A stretch of 12,698 nucleotides of DNA. It comes from Candidatus Bathyarchaeum sp. (GTDB lineage Archaea > Thermoproteota > Bathyarchaeia > Bathyarchaeales > Bathyarchaeaceae). This document shows positions 1 through 5,883 of this stretch, in pieces (position 1 is the first letter of the stretch; each line of letters opens with the position of its first letter). The position numbers and the translations under genes are program-made. Location of the stretch: positions 1 to 12,698 of the forward strand of contig PIXT01000198.1 of the NCBI GenBank assembly GCA_003096235.1, written 5' to 3'. Under the pieces are notes generated by a model, which worked only from the letters and a program-made list of their open reading frames with translations, was not told the origin of the DNA and searched no databases.

Positions 1-403
1 AAAACTTGTGTGCGACATGGCGATTGGCGGAATCGGCAAACTACGAAAACCAGTACAAGTGACAGCGAAGAATGGTAAAGTAGAAAACGTGTCTTCAGAA
101 GATAAAGAGCACTTATCCAGAATCAAAGAAACTTTTCAGACAGATAGTTGGGCAAATGTTGTGGGAGAGTTCGCCTTCGGAATCAACGCCAAAGCAAGGT
201 TTGTGGACGAGTTTCTTGAAGCAGAAAAGATGTTGGGAACAGTTCATGTTGCTTTTGGAGCGAACACTGACATGCCCGGAGGCAAAAACCCATCAAAGAA
301 CCATATGGATATGATGATATCGGAGCCCACAGTAACGGTGACTAAACAGAACGGAGAAATAGTTACAATACTGCACAAGGGACAGTTCCAAATACTGAAT
401 TAG
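1..403 (+). CDS. M29-family aminopeptidase (leucyl aminopeptidase / aminopeptidase T-like), C-terminal part
   Basis: Only the last 133 codons are present; the reading frame is open from base 2, so the gene begins left of the window and the GTG at 8 is an internal Val codon. The segment matches the C-terminal domain of the COG2309/M29 metallo-aminopeptidases, which remove N-terminal residues from peptides in the cytoplasm using a two-metal site. Visible family motifs, numbered from the Val at base 8, are GGIG near residue 7, a Glu in GEFAFGIN (E54), the His in GTVHVAFG (H80), and HMD (H99, D101). These correspond to the Glu, His, His and Asp metal ligands expected in this half of the protein. 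The N-terminal domain and the other metal-binding Glu lie outside. The stop codon overlaps that of the convergent pilin-like gene. The family call is good; substrate preference cannot be read. Confidence 0.85.
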   Translation, partial: KLVCDMAIGGIGKLRKPVQVTAKNGKVENVSSEDKEHLSRIKETFQTDSWANVVGEFAFGINAKARFVDEFLEAEKMLGTVHVAFGANTDMPGGKNPSKNHMDMMISEPTVTVTKQNGEIVTILHKGQFQILN

Positions 404-1662
404 TTTGGGTAGCTTCCAGCGGTTTCAAATGCAATAAAACCGCAGGTTTCAGTGGTATGACCTCGTTCGCTGTCTCCTACTTGATCTTCATCAACAGCTA
501 AACCTGCCTGAGTTTGGCTTATTGAATAATCAAGTGTCCAACCGCCATTATTACCGTCCATTTCTAGCAGTGTGGAGATTAAAACTGCGGGAGACGTATC
601 AAAGGTTTGGGAAAAGGATGTGCTGTATGGTGGAGAGTTTGTTAATCCTGCGACAGTATCGGTTGTTTGCTTTATGTCATACTTGATTCCAGCAACTTCG
701 CTGCAGCCTTCTTCAAAGATTATGTAACCCACTGTTTCAGTACCGTGAGAATTTGCTGCTTCAGCACCATTCAGTGCAATTCTGAAACAGTCATCGCCAG
801 AACTTGGGGGAGCTGTTCTGCTATCTTCCTTGGAAATGTATGTTGTTATCCATGAGGGGTCATTGTAGCTCATAGCTTGATGACAGACAATGATGTTGCC
901 AGAATAATCTTGTCCAAAAGTTCGTGTATCATAATCCCAGTTATTGTTTTCTCCAACCGTGTCTGTAGTGTACTTTCTAGCCTCCACTTTTAGGGGATAA
1001 TTCCAAACACCTTCCTCCACAACCAAATAGTGAACAACAGTGTCAGGGCAAACGGCAGAGGAGGGATTTTGAACCATAACGTTGAAGCTGGAACCGCAAA
1101 CATCTGTTAAACGAACAGACCTTGGCACCCCAGAACTGTACTCGGGTGCGCAAACAATAATTGGACTACAATAGCTATTTTGCAAGTTTACCTGAGTGAA
1201 CACGTCATTTACAGTTGTGGTTCCCCATTCCATTTTAAAAGACACCGAATTTGGAGGCGCCTTAGCTACTAACTTGAACGAGTTCCCTTTGTTAGTGATG
1301 ACATTGAATGTGTGCTTTGCGTTTGCCGCAAAGAAGTCAGAAACTGTTAGCATTTCACTTACCCCTGAATCAATAACAGAACTTCCTGAGACAAAATCGT
1401 AATCTGCCGCTGAATTACCGTCAACTTGAACTGCATATATTTGCACGGGGTCATCTCCAGTGTTTATCACGGTAATGTTTGCGTGTGAGTTGTCTGGTGC
1501 CCACATGCAATTAGCAACTTTGACTTCCTCGGTTTCCATGAAATTGAAGCTCATTGAGCCCATCCATGAGGTGGCAGCTATGGCTACCGCTGTTGTAACT
1601 GCAATTAGGATTATGCCTGAGATAACGGGGCTCAATGCCTTTTTGTCTTGGAGGATCATCAT
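400..1662 (-). CDS. Archaeal type IV pilin-like secreted protein with tandem C-terminal beta-rich (lectin/adhesin-like) repeats
   Basis: 420 residues. The N-terminus is a class III (prepilin) signal: D6-K7-K8-A9 followed by LSPVISGIIL, with a hydrophobic helix to about residue 30. This is the Pilin_N/DUF1628 pattern; cleavage by a PibD/EppA-type peptidase is expected between A9 and L10. Residues 44-145 look like a beta-rich pilin domain. Residues about 208-318 and 309-417 are two related units: each starts with a V-x-Y-x-(V/I)-x-(F/V)-EEG strand, has TTDTV about 25 residues later (232-236 and 333-337), and ends with H-x-TET-(V/C)-G-(Y/F)-I (306-314 and 402-410). Nine cysteines (52, 165, 171, 189, 205, 260, 292, 320, 407) could form disulfides outside the cell. 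The protein is much longer than usual archaeal pilins (120-200 residues), so a minor pilin, tip adhesin or cell-surface receptor is likely. ATG codons lie at 1662 and 1659. A TATA-like box 26 nt upstream suggests a leaderless message. The binding target is unknown. Confidence 0.8.
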   Translation of the reverse strand: MMILQDKKALSPVISGIILIAVTTAVAIAATSWMGSMSFNFMETEEVKVANCMWAPDNSHANITVINTGDDPVQIYAVQVDGNSAADYDFVSGSSVIDSGVSEMLTVSDFFAANAKHTFNVITNKGNSFKLVAKAPPNSVSFKMEWGTTTVNDVFTQVNLQNSYCSPIIVCAPEYSSGVPRSVRLTDVCGSSFNVMVQNPSSAVCPDTVVHYLVVEEGVWNYPLKVEARKYTTDTVGENNNWDYDTRTFGQDYSGNIIVCHQAMSYNDPSWITTYISKEDSRTAPPSSGDDCFRIALNGAEAANSHGTETVGYIIFEEGCSEVAGIKYDIKQTTDTVAGLTNSPPYSTSFSQTFDTSPAVLISTLLEMDGNNGGWTLDYSISQTQAGLAVDEDQVGDSERGHTTETCGFIAFETAGSYPN

Positions 1663-1682
1663 ACGAGATTGTTGATGAAAAA

Positions 1683-1692
1683 GTAATATACA
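1683..1692 (-). promoter_or_regulatory. TATA-box promoter of the pilin-like gene
   Basis: On the minus strand the sequence reads ATGTATATTAC-like, with its centre about 26 nt upstream of the ATG at 1662. There is no Shine-Dalgarno sequence between box and start. Archaeal TATA boxes sit about 26 nt before the transcription start, so a leaderless transcript is inferred. Confidence 0.5.
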
Positions 1693-1713
1693 TTATGAAC
1701 TTACAAATAATAC

Positions 1714-1739
1714 CAAAAATCACGATTTCTGGTAAAAAA
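1714..1739 (-). terminator. Poly-T terminator candidate after the small membrane protein gene
   Basis: On the minus strand a run of six T (1739-1734) lies 26 nt beyond the stop codon at 1765, followed by a second T-run at about 1719-1715. Oligo-U without a strong hairpin is the usual archaeal termination signal. The position just before the TATA box of the next gene on the same strand would separate the two transcription units. Confidence 0.4.
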
Positions 1740-1764
1740 TGTCGATTGAAAACTTGCTTCCAGG

Positions 1765-2040
1765 TTAGGTCTCTTCAGGTTCATCTAAGGATTCTTCAAG
1801 CAGTTTTCCCAAAGAAGTGTACGAGTTTTTTTTGATCATCTTGTTGTGAATTAAATCCTCAAGCAGCATGTAGATGTTTTCTTTGGTTAACACTCCAGTT
1901 TGCATCAACTCAATTAGTGTTTCCACTTCTTTGTGCCGAATAGTGTCCTCCCTTCTTGCAAGATAAAGCACCACAACTACAAGAAGTGCTACTAGAGCGG
2001 CTAGAGGTAAAATTAAGAGAAAAAACTCGTTAGGATTCAT
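1765..2040 (-). CDS. Small single-helix membrane protein of unknown function
   Basis: 91 residues from the ATG at 2040; a TTG two codons upstream (2046) is an alternative start. ATG is preferred because a TATA-like element is centred 26 nt before it. The protein has a strongly hydrophobic helix at about residues 6-27 (FFLLILPLAALVALLVVVVL), then basic residues (LARRED). By the positive-inside rule this puts the remaining roughly 60-residue tail in the cytoplasm. The tail is charged and helical (VETLIELMQTGVLTKEN, then LLEDLIHNKMI) and ends in an acidic stretch. The helix-turn spacing faintly recalls short oligomerisation modules such as SHOCT, but I do not claim membership. Its neighbours are the pilin-like gene downstream on the same strand and the divergent aPGAM gene. 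Function unknown. Confidence 0.65.
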   Translation of the reverse strand: MNPNEFFLLILPLAALVALLVVVVLYLARREDTIRHKEVETLIELMQTGVLTKENIYMLLEDLIHNKMIKKNSYTSLGKLLEESLDEPEET

Positions 2041-2060
2041 GGTCAATAAGAAAGCAGCAA

Positions 2061-2070
2061 CTAATAAACT
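2061..2070 (-). promoter_or_regulatory. TATA-box promoter of the small membrane protein gene
   Basis: The minus strand reads AGTTTATTAG with its centre 26 nt upstream of the ATG at 2040. No Shine-Dalgarno sequence lies in between, so leaderless transcription is inferred, as for the pilin-like gene. Confidence 0.45.
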
Positions 2071-2083
2071 GTTTATGAATTCT

Positions 2084-2098
2084 AGCTAATAATTAGCT
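2084..2098. repeat. Perfect palindrome in the divergent intergenic region (candidate operator)
   Basis: AGCTAAT-A-ATTAGCT: two perfect 7-bp arms around one central base. It lies about 15 bp upstream of the TATA-like element of the minus-strand small membrane protein gene and about 108 bp upstream of the TATA-like element of the plus-strand aPGAM gene. A dimeric regulator could bind here; no regulator can be named. An AT-rich palindrome of this size can also occur by chance. Confidence 0.35.
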
Positions 2099-2205
2099 GT
2101 GCATGCTGTAGATTCATTGTGATGAAAAAAGCTTGGCAGCAGCAGTATAGAAAGAAAAAATAGGCACAGAAAACGAAAAAGAGATACATGAAGACGCCAC
2201 AAAAC

Positions 2206-2215
2206 AAGTATAACT
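2206..2215 (+). promoter_or_regulatory. Candidate TATA box for the aPGAM-family gene
   Basis: AAGTATAACT lies about 40 nt before the ATG at 2250, which would give a leader of roughly 13 nt. AAGGA-like purines at 2235-2238 could serve as a weak Shine-Dalgarno sequence 11 nt before the start. Confidence 0.35.
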
Positions 2216-2249
2216 GAACTTAAGTGACACAAGAAGGACTGTATAACAT

Positions 2250-3467
2250 ATGAAGTACTTACTTATTCTTGGAGACGGAATGGCAGATTACCCTGTTCCC
2301 GAATTAGACAATAAGACGCCTCTCCAAGCGGCAAACAAACCGAACATGGACCTGATTGCAGCCAAAGGACGAAATGGTAGGCTTAAAACAGTTCCAGAAG
2401 GGTTAACTCCAGGTTCAGGTCCTGCGCTTCTGTCAGTTCTCGGTTATGACCCAAGGATATACTACACGGGAAGAGGACCATTTGAAGCGGCTGCCAGAAA
2501 CATCAAATTAGACGCAAATGATGTGGCATACAGATGTAATCTGATTACAGAAAAAGAAGGGATTCTAATTGATTATTCTGCTGACCACATAACAAGCAGC
2601 GAAGCAAAAGAACTGATAGAATTGCTGAAAAACAAGATGCAAAAGCATGGTGCAGTGGAGTTCTTTACGGGTTTAAGTTACCGTCATTTCTTGATTTTAA
2701 GAAACTATTTGGATAATGAAATTGTTGAATGTAATTTGCCTCATGATTCGATAGGAAAGAAAATTTTAGATATTTTGCCAAAAGCCAAAACAAAAGAAAC
2801 ACAGATTACTGCAGATTTGCTGAGTAATATGATTCTTGATTCCAAGCAGGTTCTTGAAAATCATCCTGTCAATGTTGCTCGAGAAAAGTCGGGTAAAAAA
2901 CCTGGAAACATGATTTGGCCTTGGGGCGGCGGCAAAACGCCAGTTATGTCCACATTTAAGGAAAAGTATGGTGTAGAGTCTGCGGTTATTTCTGCTGTTG
3001 ATTTGATGAAAGGGATTGGAGTTTATGCTGGAATGAAGATTATTGAAGTTCCAGGAGCCACTGGCTTGTATGATACTAATTATGAGGGGAAAGCAGATTT
3101 TGCGTTAGAGGCTCTTGAAGAGAATGATATGGTGTTTGTTCATGTTGAGGCTCCGGATGAGGCTGGGCATTGCAAGGATTATGAGTTGAAGGTGCGAACG
3201 ATACAGGATTTGGATAAGCGTCTTGTTGGAAGGGTTCTTGCTGGATTAGAGCATGAGTGTGTTGTTGCTGTTTTGCCTGATCATCCAACGCCCATCAAGA
3301 TTGGCACGCACACAAGAGACCCTGTTCCGTTCGCAATATATTCGCCAACGGCTAAAGCTGACGGTGTGAAGCGGTTTGATGAAGACTCTGCCAAGAAGGG
3401 TGAATGTGGGTTGATTGAAGGGGAAGAGTTTATGTCGCTTTTTCTGGGAAAAGCCGTTTCCAAGTAA
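2250..3467 (+). CDS. apgM: Cofactor-independent phosphoglycerate mutase family (aPGAM); ThrB-like (homoserine kinase-proposed) subgroup possible
   Basis: 405 residues, full family length; alkaline-phosphatase-like metalloenzyme. aPGAM interconverts 3- and 2-phosphoglycerate in glycolysis/gluconeogenesis through a phosphoserine and two divalent metals. Visible ligands are D9 in LGDGMADYP, the nucleophile S56 in PGSG, D303 and H307 in APDEAGH, D344-H345 in PDHPTP, and H354 in THT. Further family motifs are LGYDP (64-68), YTGRGPFEAA (72-81) and FRCNLIT-like YRCNLIT (94-100). The segments NMIWPWGGG (220-228), AVDLMKGIG (249-257) and GATGLYDTNYEGK (269-281) resemble the subgroup once proposed to act as an alternative homoserine kinase (TIGR02535) more than proven aPGAMs, so the substrate is uncertain. 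The residue after the nucleophile is Gly, where GSD is common. ATG start with a weak upstream AAGGA. It stands alone, divergent from the small membrane protein gene. Confidence 0.8.
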   Translation: MKYLLILGDGMADYPVPELDNKTPLQAANKPNMDLIAAKGRNGRLKTVPEGLTPGSGPALLSVLGYDPRIYYTGRGPFEAAARNIKLDANDVAYRCNLITEKEGILIDYSADHITSSEAKELIELLKNKMQKHGAVEFFTGLSYRHFLILRNYLDNEIVECNLPHDSIGKKILDILPKAKTKETQITADLLSNMILDSKQVLENHPVNVAREKSGKKPGNMIWPWGGGKTPVMSTFKEKYGVESAVISAVDLMKGIGVYAGMKIIEVPGATGLYDTNYEGKADFALEALEENDMVFVHVEAPDEAGHCKDYELKVRTIQDLDKRLVGRVLAGLEHECVVAVLPDHPTPIKIGTHTRDPVPFAIYSPTAKADGVKRFDEDSAKKGECGLIEGEEFMSLFLGKAVSK

Positions 3468-3500
3468 AAGGGTTAACAGGATAGTGGATAGGGCATGCTG

Positions 3501-3737
3501 TTATTCGATGTACTTTGAAAGCACTTTGGAAACGGATTTCACGGTTGCCTGTAATCCCTTAAGTATGATGATCATTTCGTTTTTTGTTTTTGCGTTTGCT
3601 TCGTTTTTCTTGAGTAAGTCTACGATTTTGGCGGTTTCTAAAAAGATTTGATACTGGTGATGTTCTATTTGTTCAGCCCATTGTTTGTAGGCGTCAGTGA
3701 AGTTGATGTCTTTAGAATCATTATTCATTAGCTGCAC
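3501..3737 (-). CDS. Small helical protein of unknown function
   Basis: 78 residues from a GTG at 3737, or 75 from an ATG at 3728. It has no signal peptide or membrane segment. The middle part (YKQWAEQIEHHQYQIFLETA, then a Lys/Glu/Asn-rich stretch and a final amphipathic helix) predicts an all-helical, possibly coiled-coil protein. An AT-rich TATA-like element 30 nt before the GTG supports expression. It is convergent with the aPGAM gene, whose stop is 33 nt away. I do not recognise a family; a small regulatory or structural protein is possible, as is a lineage-specific orphan. The plus-strand frame opposite is less protein-like. Confidence 0.5.
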   Translation of the reverse strand: MQLMNNDSKDINFTDAYKQWAEQIEHHQYQIFLETAKIVDLLKKNEANAKTKNEMIIILKGLQATVKSVSKVLSKYIE

Positions 3738-3761
3738 CGTTTTTGAGTTAATGTGTACGAC

Positions 3762-3773
3762 CTAATTAAATAA
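3762..3773 (-). promoter_or_regulatory. Candidate TATA box for the small helical protein gene
   Basis: The minus strand reads TTATTTAATTAG, centred about 30 nt upstream of the GTG start and 39 nt upstream of the alternative ATG. No Shine-Dalgarno sequence is evident downstream of it. Confidence 0.35.
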
Positions 3774-4138
3774 TCGTGACCAAACAACGAAAGTTCATGT
3801 GTTCGTTAATTTTTGTGTTGTTGTTTTGTTTTTTTGAAAAAGTGGTTGCTTTCATCAGTTCTCGGTTAGAGGTCTATTAATGTGCGTGTGAACTTGGGGA
3901 ACAAGCTTATGTTGCGTTAATAATTTCTGAAAAAAGGCTGTGTTCAACAATGAACATCTATTAGTATTCTACTATGCGTAACAAAAGTGTGAATAAACTA
4001 GTTGCCGATTTGTGTTTGCAATTTATCAATACACCGTAGAAAAAGGGTTTTCTGTGAAGAATATTTAATTGGTGTCCATAAATGGAAAGCTCCGTATCCA
4101 GAATCCATACAGCTTAAAAGGGATTTTTCCACACGTTT
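3774..4138. other. AT-rich intergenic region without a supported gene
   Basis: About 365 bp with no convincing reading frame on either strand and no tRNA-like cloverleaf. It contains a T-rich plus-strand stretch (about 3808-3836), a small inverted repeat at 3941-3956, and TATA-like stretches at about 4060-4068 (GAATATTTAAT) and 4110-4119 (GCTTAAAAGG). The second of these is placed to serve the gene starting near 4139. A small untranslated RNA cannot be excluded from sequence alone. Confidence 0.5.
3941..3956. repeat. Short inverted repeat (6-bp arms, 4-base loop)
   Basis: TGTTCA-ACAA-TGAACA forms a perfect 6-bp stem with a 4-nt loop. It sits in the middle of the intergenic region, roughly 200 bp upstream of the small CxCGH membrane protein gene. 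It could be an operator half-site pair or a chance palindrome. Confidence 0.25.
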
Positions 4139-4444
4139 TTGGATATACAGTGGGTGAGAAATGTGACCCAAATCTTGGAGGCTTTACTAAGTTCGGGAGT
4201 GCTGATACCTGCCATATGGTTGAGTTTGGGTTTTGCTACTGCTTGGTTTTTGTTGTCAGCGAAACGTGTTGTTCCATTGACTCAAAAAGAAGCTGAAACG
4301 TTATGGAGGGTTCACAAGCAAAAGATGTTATGTAAAGCAAAGAGTTGGCGTGAAATAGTGCGTGGAGATAAGGTGGTTGGTTTTGAGTGTGAATGTGGAC
4401 ATAAACATGTTCAAAAGAAGCACATCATTACCATAAACTTGTAA
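4139..4444 (+). CDS. Small membrane protein with C-terminal CxCGH motif, function unknown
   Basis: 101 residues from TTG at 4139; a GTG at 4154 would give 96 residues. A TATA-like element (4110-4119) about 26 nt before the TTG favours the longer, leaderless form, but the start is uncertain. One hydrophobic segment (about residues 20-40, VLIPAIWLSLGFATAWFLL) is followed by a basic cytoplasmic-type tail. The tail ends with ECECGHKHVQKKH: two cysteines in CxC plus nearby histidines could bind one metal ion, resembling half of a zinc ribbon, with another Cys at residue 64 (MLCKAK). No known family is recognised. It is convergent with the AbrB-PhoU gene, with an 18-bp gap. Confidence 0.6.
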   Translation: MDIQWVRNVTQILEALLSSGVLIPAIWLSLGFATAWFLLSAKRVVPLTQKEAETLWRVHKQKMLCKAKSWREIVRGDKVVGFECECGHKHVQKKHIITINL

Positions 4445-4462
4445 TCAGATAAATTGAGTGTG

Positions 4463-5551
4463 TTAGGGTCTCATAGTTGATAGTTTCTTTCCGAAGATTG
4501 AGGGTTTCGCCTGTGAGGGCGATTCAAGTGTGGAGGCTCTTGCGTCAGCAGCTTCGGCGCGGTCAATTGAGATGTTAGCGATTTCATGTGTGTGTTGCTG
4601 TATTTGTTCTAGGCTATTGATGATTAAGCGGACGTTTGCTAGCGCCAAACTGGAGATTTCTGCGTTCTGGTTTGCTTCTAGGCAACTATTCCATAGATTT
4701 TCTAGGTTAAATGAGGCGTCCAAGACATTGTTTGCTAGAGGAATGTCTTTGGACAAAAGAGCTTGAATAGAATCTTTGTACAAGTTTTGGATGTTGCTGC
4801 TTATTTCGACTAAAACTTTTATGATTGTTTTAGGCAACTGGTGATCGGTTAAGAAGGTAATGTTTTCGGAGATTTTGTTTAGATTTCCAGTTATTTCAGA
4901 GGTTATGTGGAGAATCTGCAGGTAGTCTACACAATCGATTAAAGTTATGTTGTCATTCTGGGTGGGTCTTGGGAACAATATGACGCTTCTAAGTAGACGG
5001 TTAGTAACCAAAAGAAGCCTTTTGATGTCCCGAGTTCTTCGAGTTAAACCTTTGACCAAATCAATGTTTTGTGTGTCCATGGCAGAAATTGTTTCACCAA
5101 ACATTGACAAGATTACGTTATGAATCCGAGTTATCGTCTTGTTGATGGGCATAGTCTGCTTGAGCAAACACACAATTATCATCGTGTTTCCGGTTACTTC
5201 TATTACTTCCAAACCGAACAGGCTGTTGATTGTTTCGCGGATAGCTTCATGCTGGTCTTCAGTGAATGTCGTTTTTGTTTTAAGTTCAATAGTATCAAAG
5301 CCATCAAGATAAGCTGCAATGATTCCTCGTTTAAGGGATTGGCTTGAGCTGTTGCTGGTTACATTCAGAGTTATTTCTCTGCGTTGGCTGTCTTCAGCTT
5401 TTGGGTAAATTGATATTGAGCCGTCCTGTTGCGTAACTAGAGTTACTTTTTCTCCATGTTTCAACAATAATTCATTTGTCCAAGATTTTGGAATTGAAAT
5501 GTAGAGTGTGTTGCCTATTTTTTGGATTTTCCTTGTCTCTGACATGAACAT
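4463..5551 (-). CDS. AbrB-PhoU fusion: archaeal PhoU-like phosphate/transport regulator
   Basis: 362 residues from ATG at 5551, or 360 from ATG at 5545. Residues about 5-50 (RKIQKIGNTLYISIPKSW..., ending SISIYP) form a SpoVT/AbrB-type swapped-hairpin DNA-binding domain. Residues about 58-125 are a beta-rich linker. Residues about 135-340 are all-helical and PhoU-like, with the RDIKRLLLVTNRLLRS helix and an E-(I)-A-x-I-S-I-D type C-terminal helix (about 323-330). This AbrB plus PhoU layout is typical of archaeal proteins annotated as phosphate uptake regulators; in bacteria PhoU damps PstSCAB and PhoR. No pst or other phosphate transport genes lie here, so the regulated target may be elsewhere. 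The last 25 residues look disordered. It is likely cytoplasmic. An AT-rich stretch upstream (5561-5578) can act as a TATA box. Confidence 0.8.
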   Translation of the reverse strand: MFMSETRKIQKIGNTLYISIPKSWTNELLLKHGEKVTLVTQQDGSISIYPKAEDSQRREITLNVTSNSSSQSLKRGIIAAYLDGFDTIELKTKTTFTEDQHEAIRETINSLFGLEVIEVTGNTMIIVCLLKQTMPINKTITRIHNVILSMFGETISAMDTQNIDLVKGLTRRTRDIKRLLLVTNRLLRSVILFPRPTQNDNITLIDCVDYLQILHITSEITGNLNKISENITFLTDHQLPKTIIKVLVEISSNIQNLYKDSIQALLSKDIPLANNVLDASFNLENLWNSCLEANQNAEISSLALANVRLIINSLEQIQQHTHEIANISIDRAEAADARASTLESPSQAKPSIFGKKLSTMRP

Positions 5552-5560
5552 GTACCAGCA

Positions 5561-5578
5561 ATTTAAATTTTATTAACT
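5561..5578 (-). promoter_or_regulatory. AT-rich TATA-type promoter of the AbrB-PhoU gene
   Basis: The minus strand reads TTAATAAAATTTAAAT. Its AATAAAAT part is centred about 26 nt before the ATG at 5545, which would make the mRNA leaderless from the second ATG. A further TATATATA-like run lies at about 5600-5608. Confidence 0.4.
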
Positions 5579-5744
5579 ATGATTAATTTAATGGTTCACA
5601 TATATATCTTTAGACGAAAAACTTAAATCCAACTCTTTGCCTTCGAGCATAAAAACAGGAAAGGTTAAGACGTGTCCAAGAAAAAAGCTTCAAGCACAAC
5701 TAATCAAAGCTTAGTTTCCAGCACGCCAGTTAGCTCTTGTGAAA

Positions 5745-5876
5745 ATGGAAAGCGCCCCTGCTAAACAGTTGAAGAACTCTGGTGTTGACAAAATGATTTT
5801 TTTACAATCAGAAAAACTTATAGAGAATACCCCACTGACTTTGGGTACGTCACTTAGCAAACCGATTTTCTGGTGA
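5745..5876 (+). CDS. Possible 43-residue leader ORF upstream of the antiporter gene
   Basis: An ATG-started frame of 43 codons (begins MESAPAKQLKNSG, ends SLSKPIFW) with its TGA inside the GGTGA Shine-Dalgarno sequence of the antiporter gene, 7 nt before the antiporter ATG. The close coupling could allow translational control, or the frame may be accidental. There is no clear Shine-Dalgarno sequence before its own ATG and no recognised domain. A TATA-like element at 5812-5822 lies within it, which argues that the antiporter mRNA may start inside this frame and exclude it. Confidence 0.2.
   Translation: MESAPAKQLKNSGVDKMIFLQSEKLIENTPLTLGTSLSKPIFW
5812..5822 (+). promoter_or_regulatory. Candidate TATA box of the antiporter gene
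   Basis: AAAAACTTATA-type sequence, about 65 nt upstream of the antiporter ATG. It would give a leader of roughly 35-40 nt that carries the Shine-Dalgarno sequence. Confidence 0.35.
5872..5876 (+). promoter_or_regulatory. Shine-Dalgarno sequence of the antiporter gene
   Basis: GGTGA, complementary to the archaeal 16S rRNA 3' end, sits 7 nt before the ATG at 5884. It fixes the antiporter start and shows that this gene uses a leader, unlike the left-hand genes. Confidence 0.6.
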
Positions 5877-5883
5877 ATACAAC

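Noticed and set aside
8..10. GTG at 8 as start of the aminopeptidase
   Set aside because: The protein would lack its whole N-terminal domain; the frame is open to the window edge, so this is an internal codon.
667..1675. Several short plus-strand frames opposite the pilin-like gene
   Set aside because: They lie antisense to a gene with a clear prepilin signal and repeat structure and show no domain or start signals.
3808..3836. T-rich plus-strand stretch considered as a terminator
   Set aside because: The nearest plus-strand gene ends 340 bp upstream with a minus-strand gene in between, so it cannot be linked to a transcript.
3774..4138. Possible tRNA, CRISPR array or structured RNA in the largest gene-free stretch
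   Set aside because: No cloverleaf, no regularly spaced repeats and no long paired stems are visible; only a 6-bp inverted repeat was found.
4069..4296. Alternative plus-strand frame overlapping the CxCGH membrane protein gene
   Set aside because: It has no coherent helix or motif, while the overlapping frame has a proper membrane segment and a CxCGH tail and extends further.
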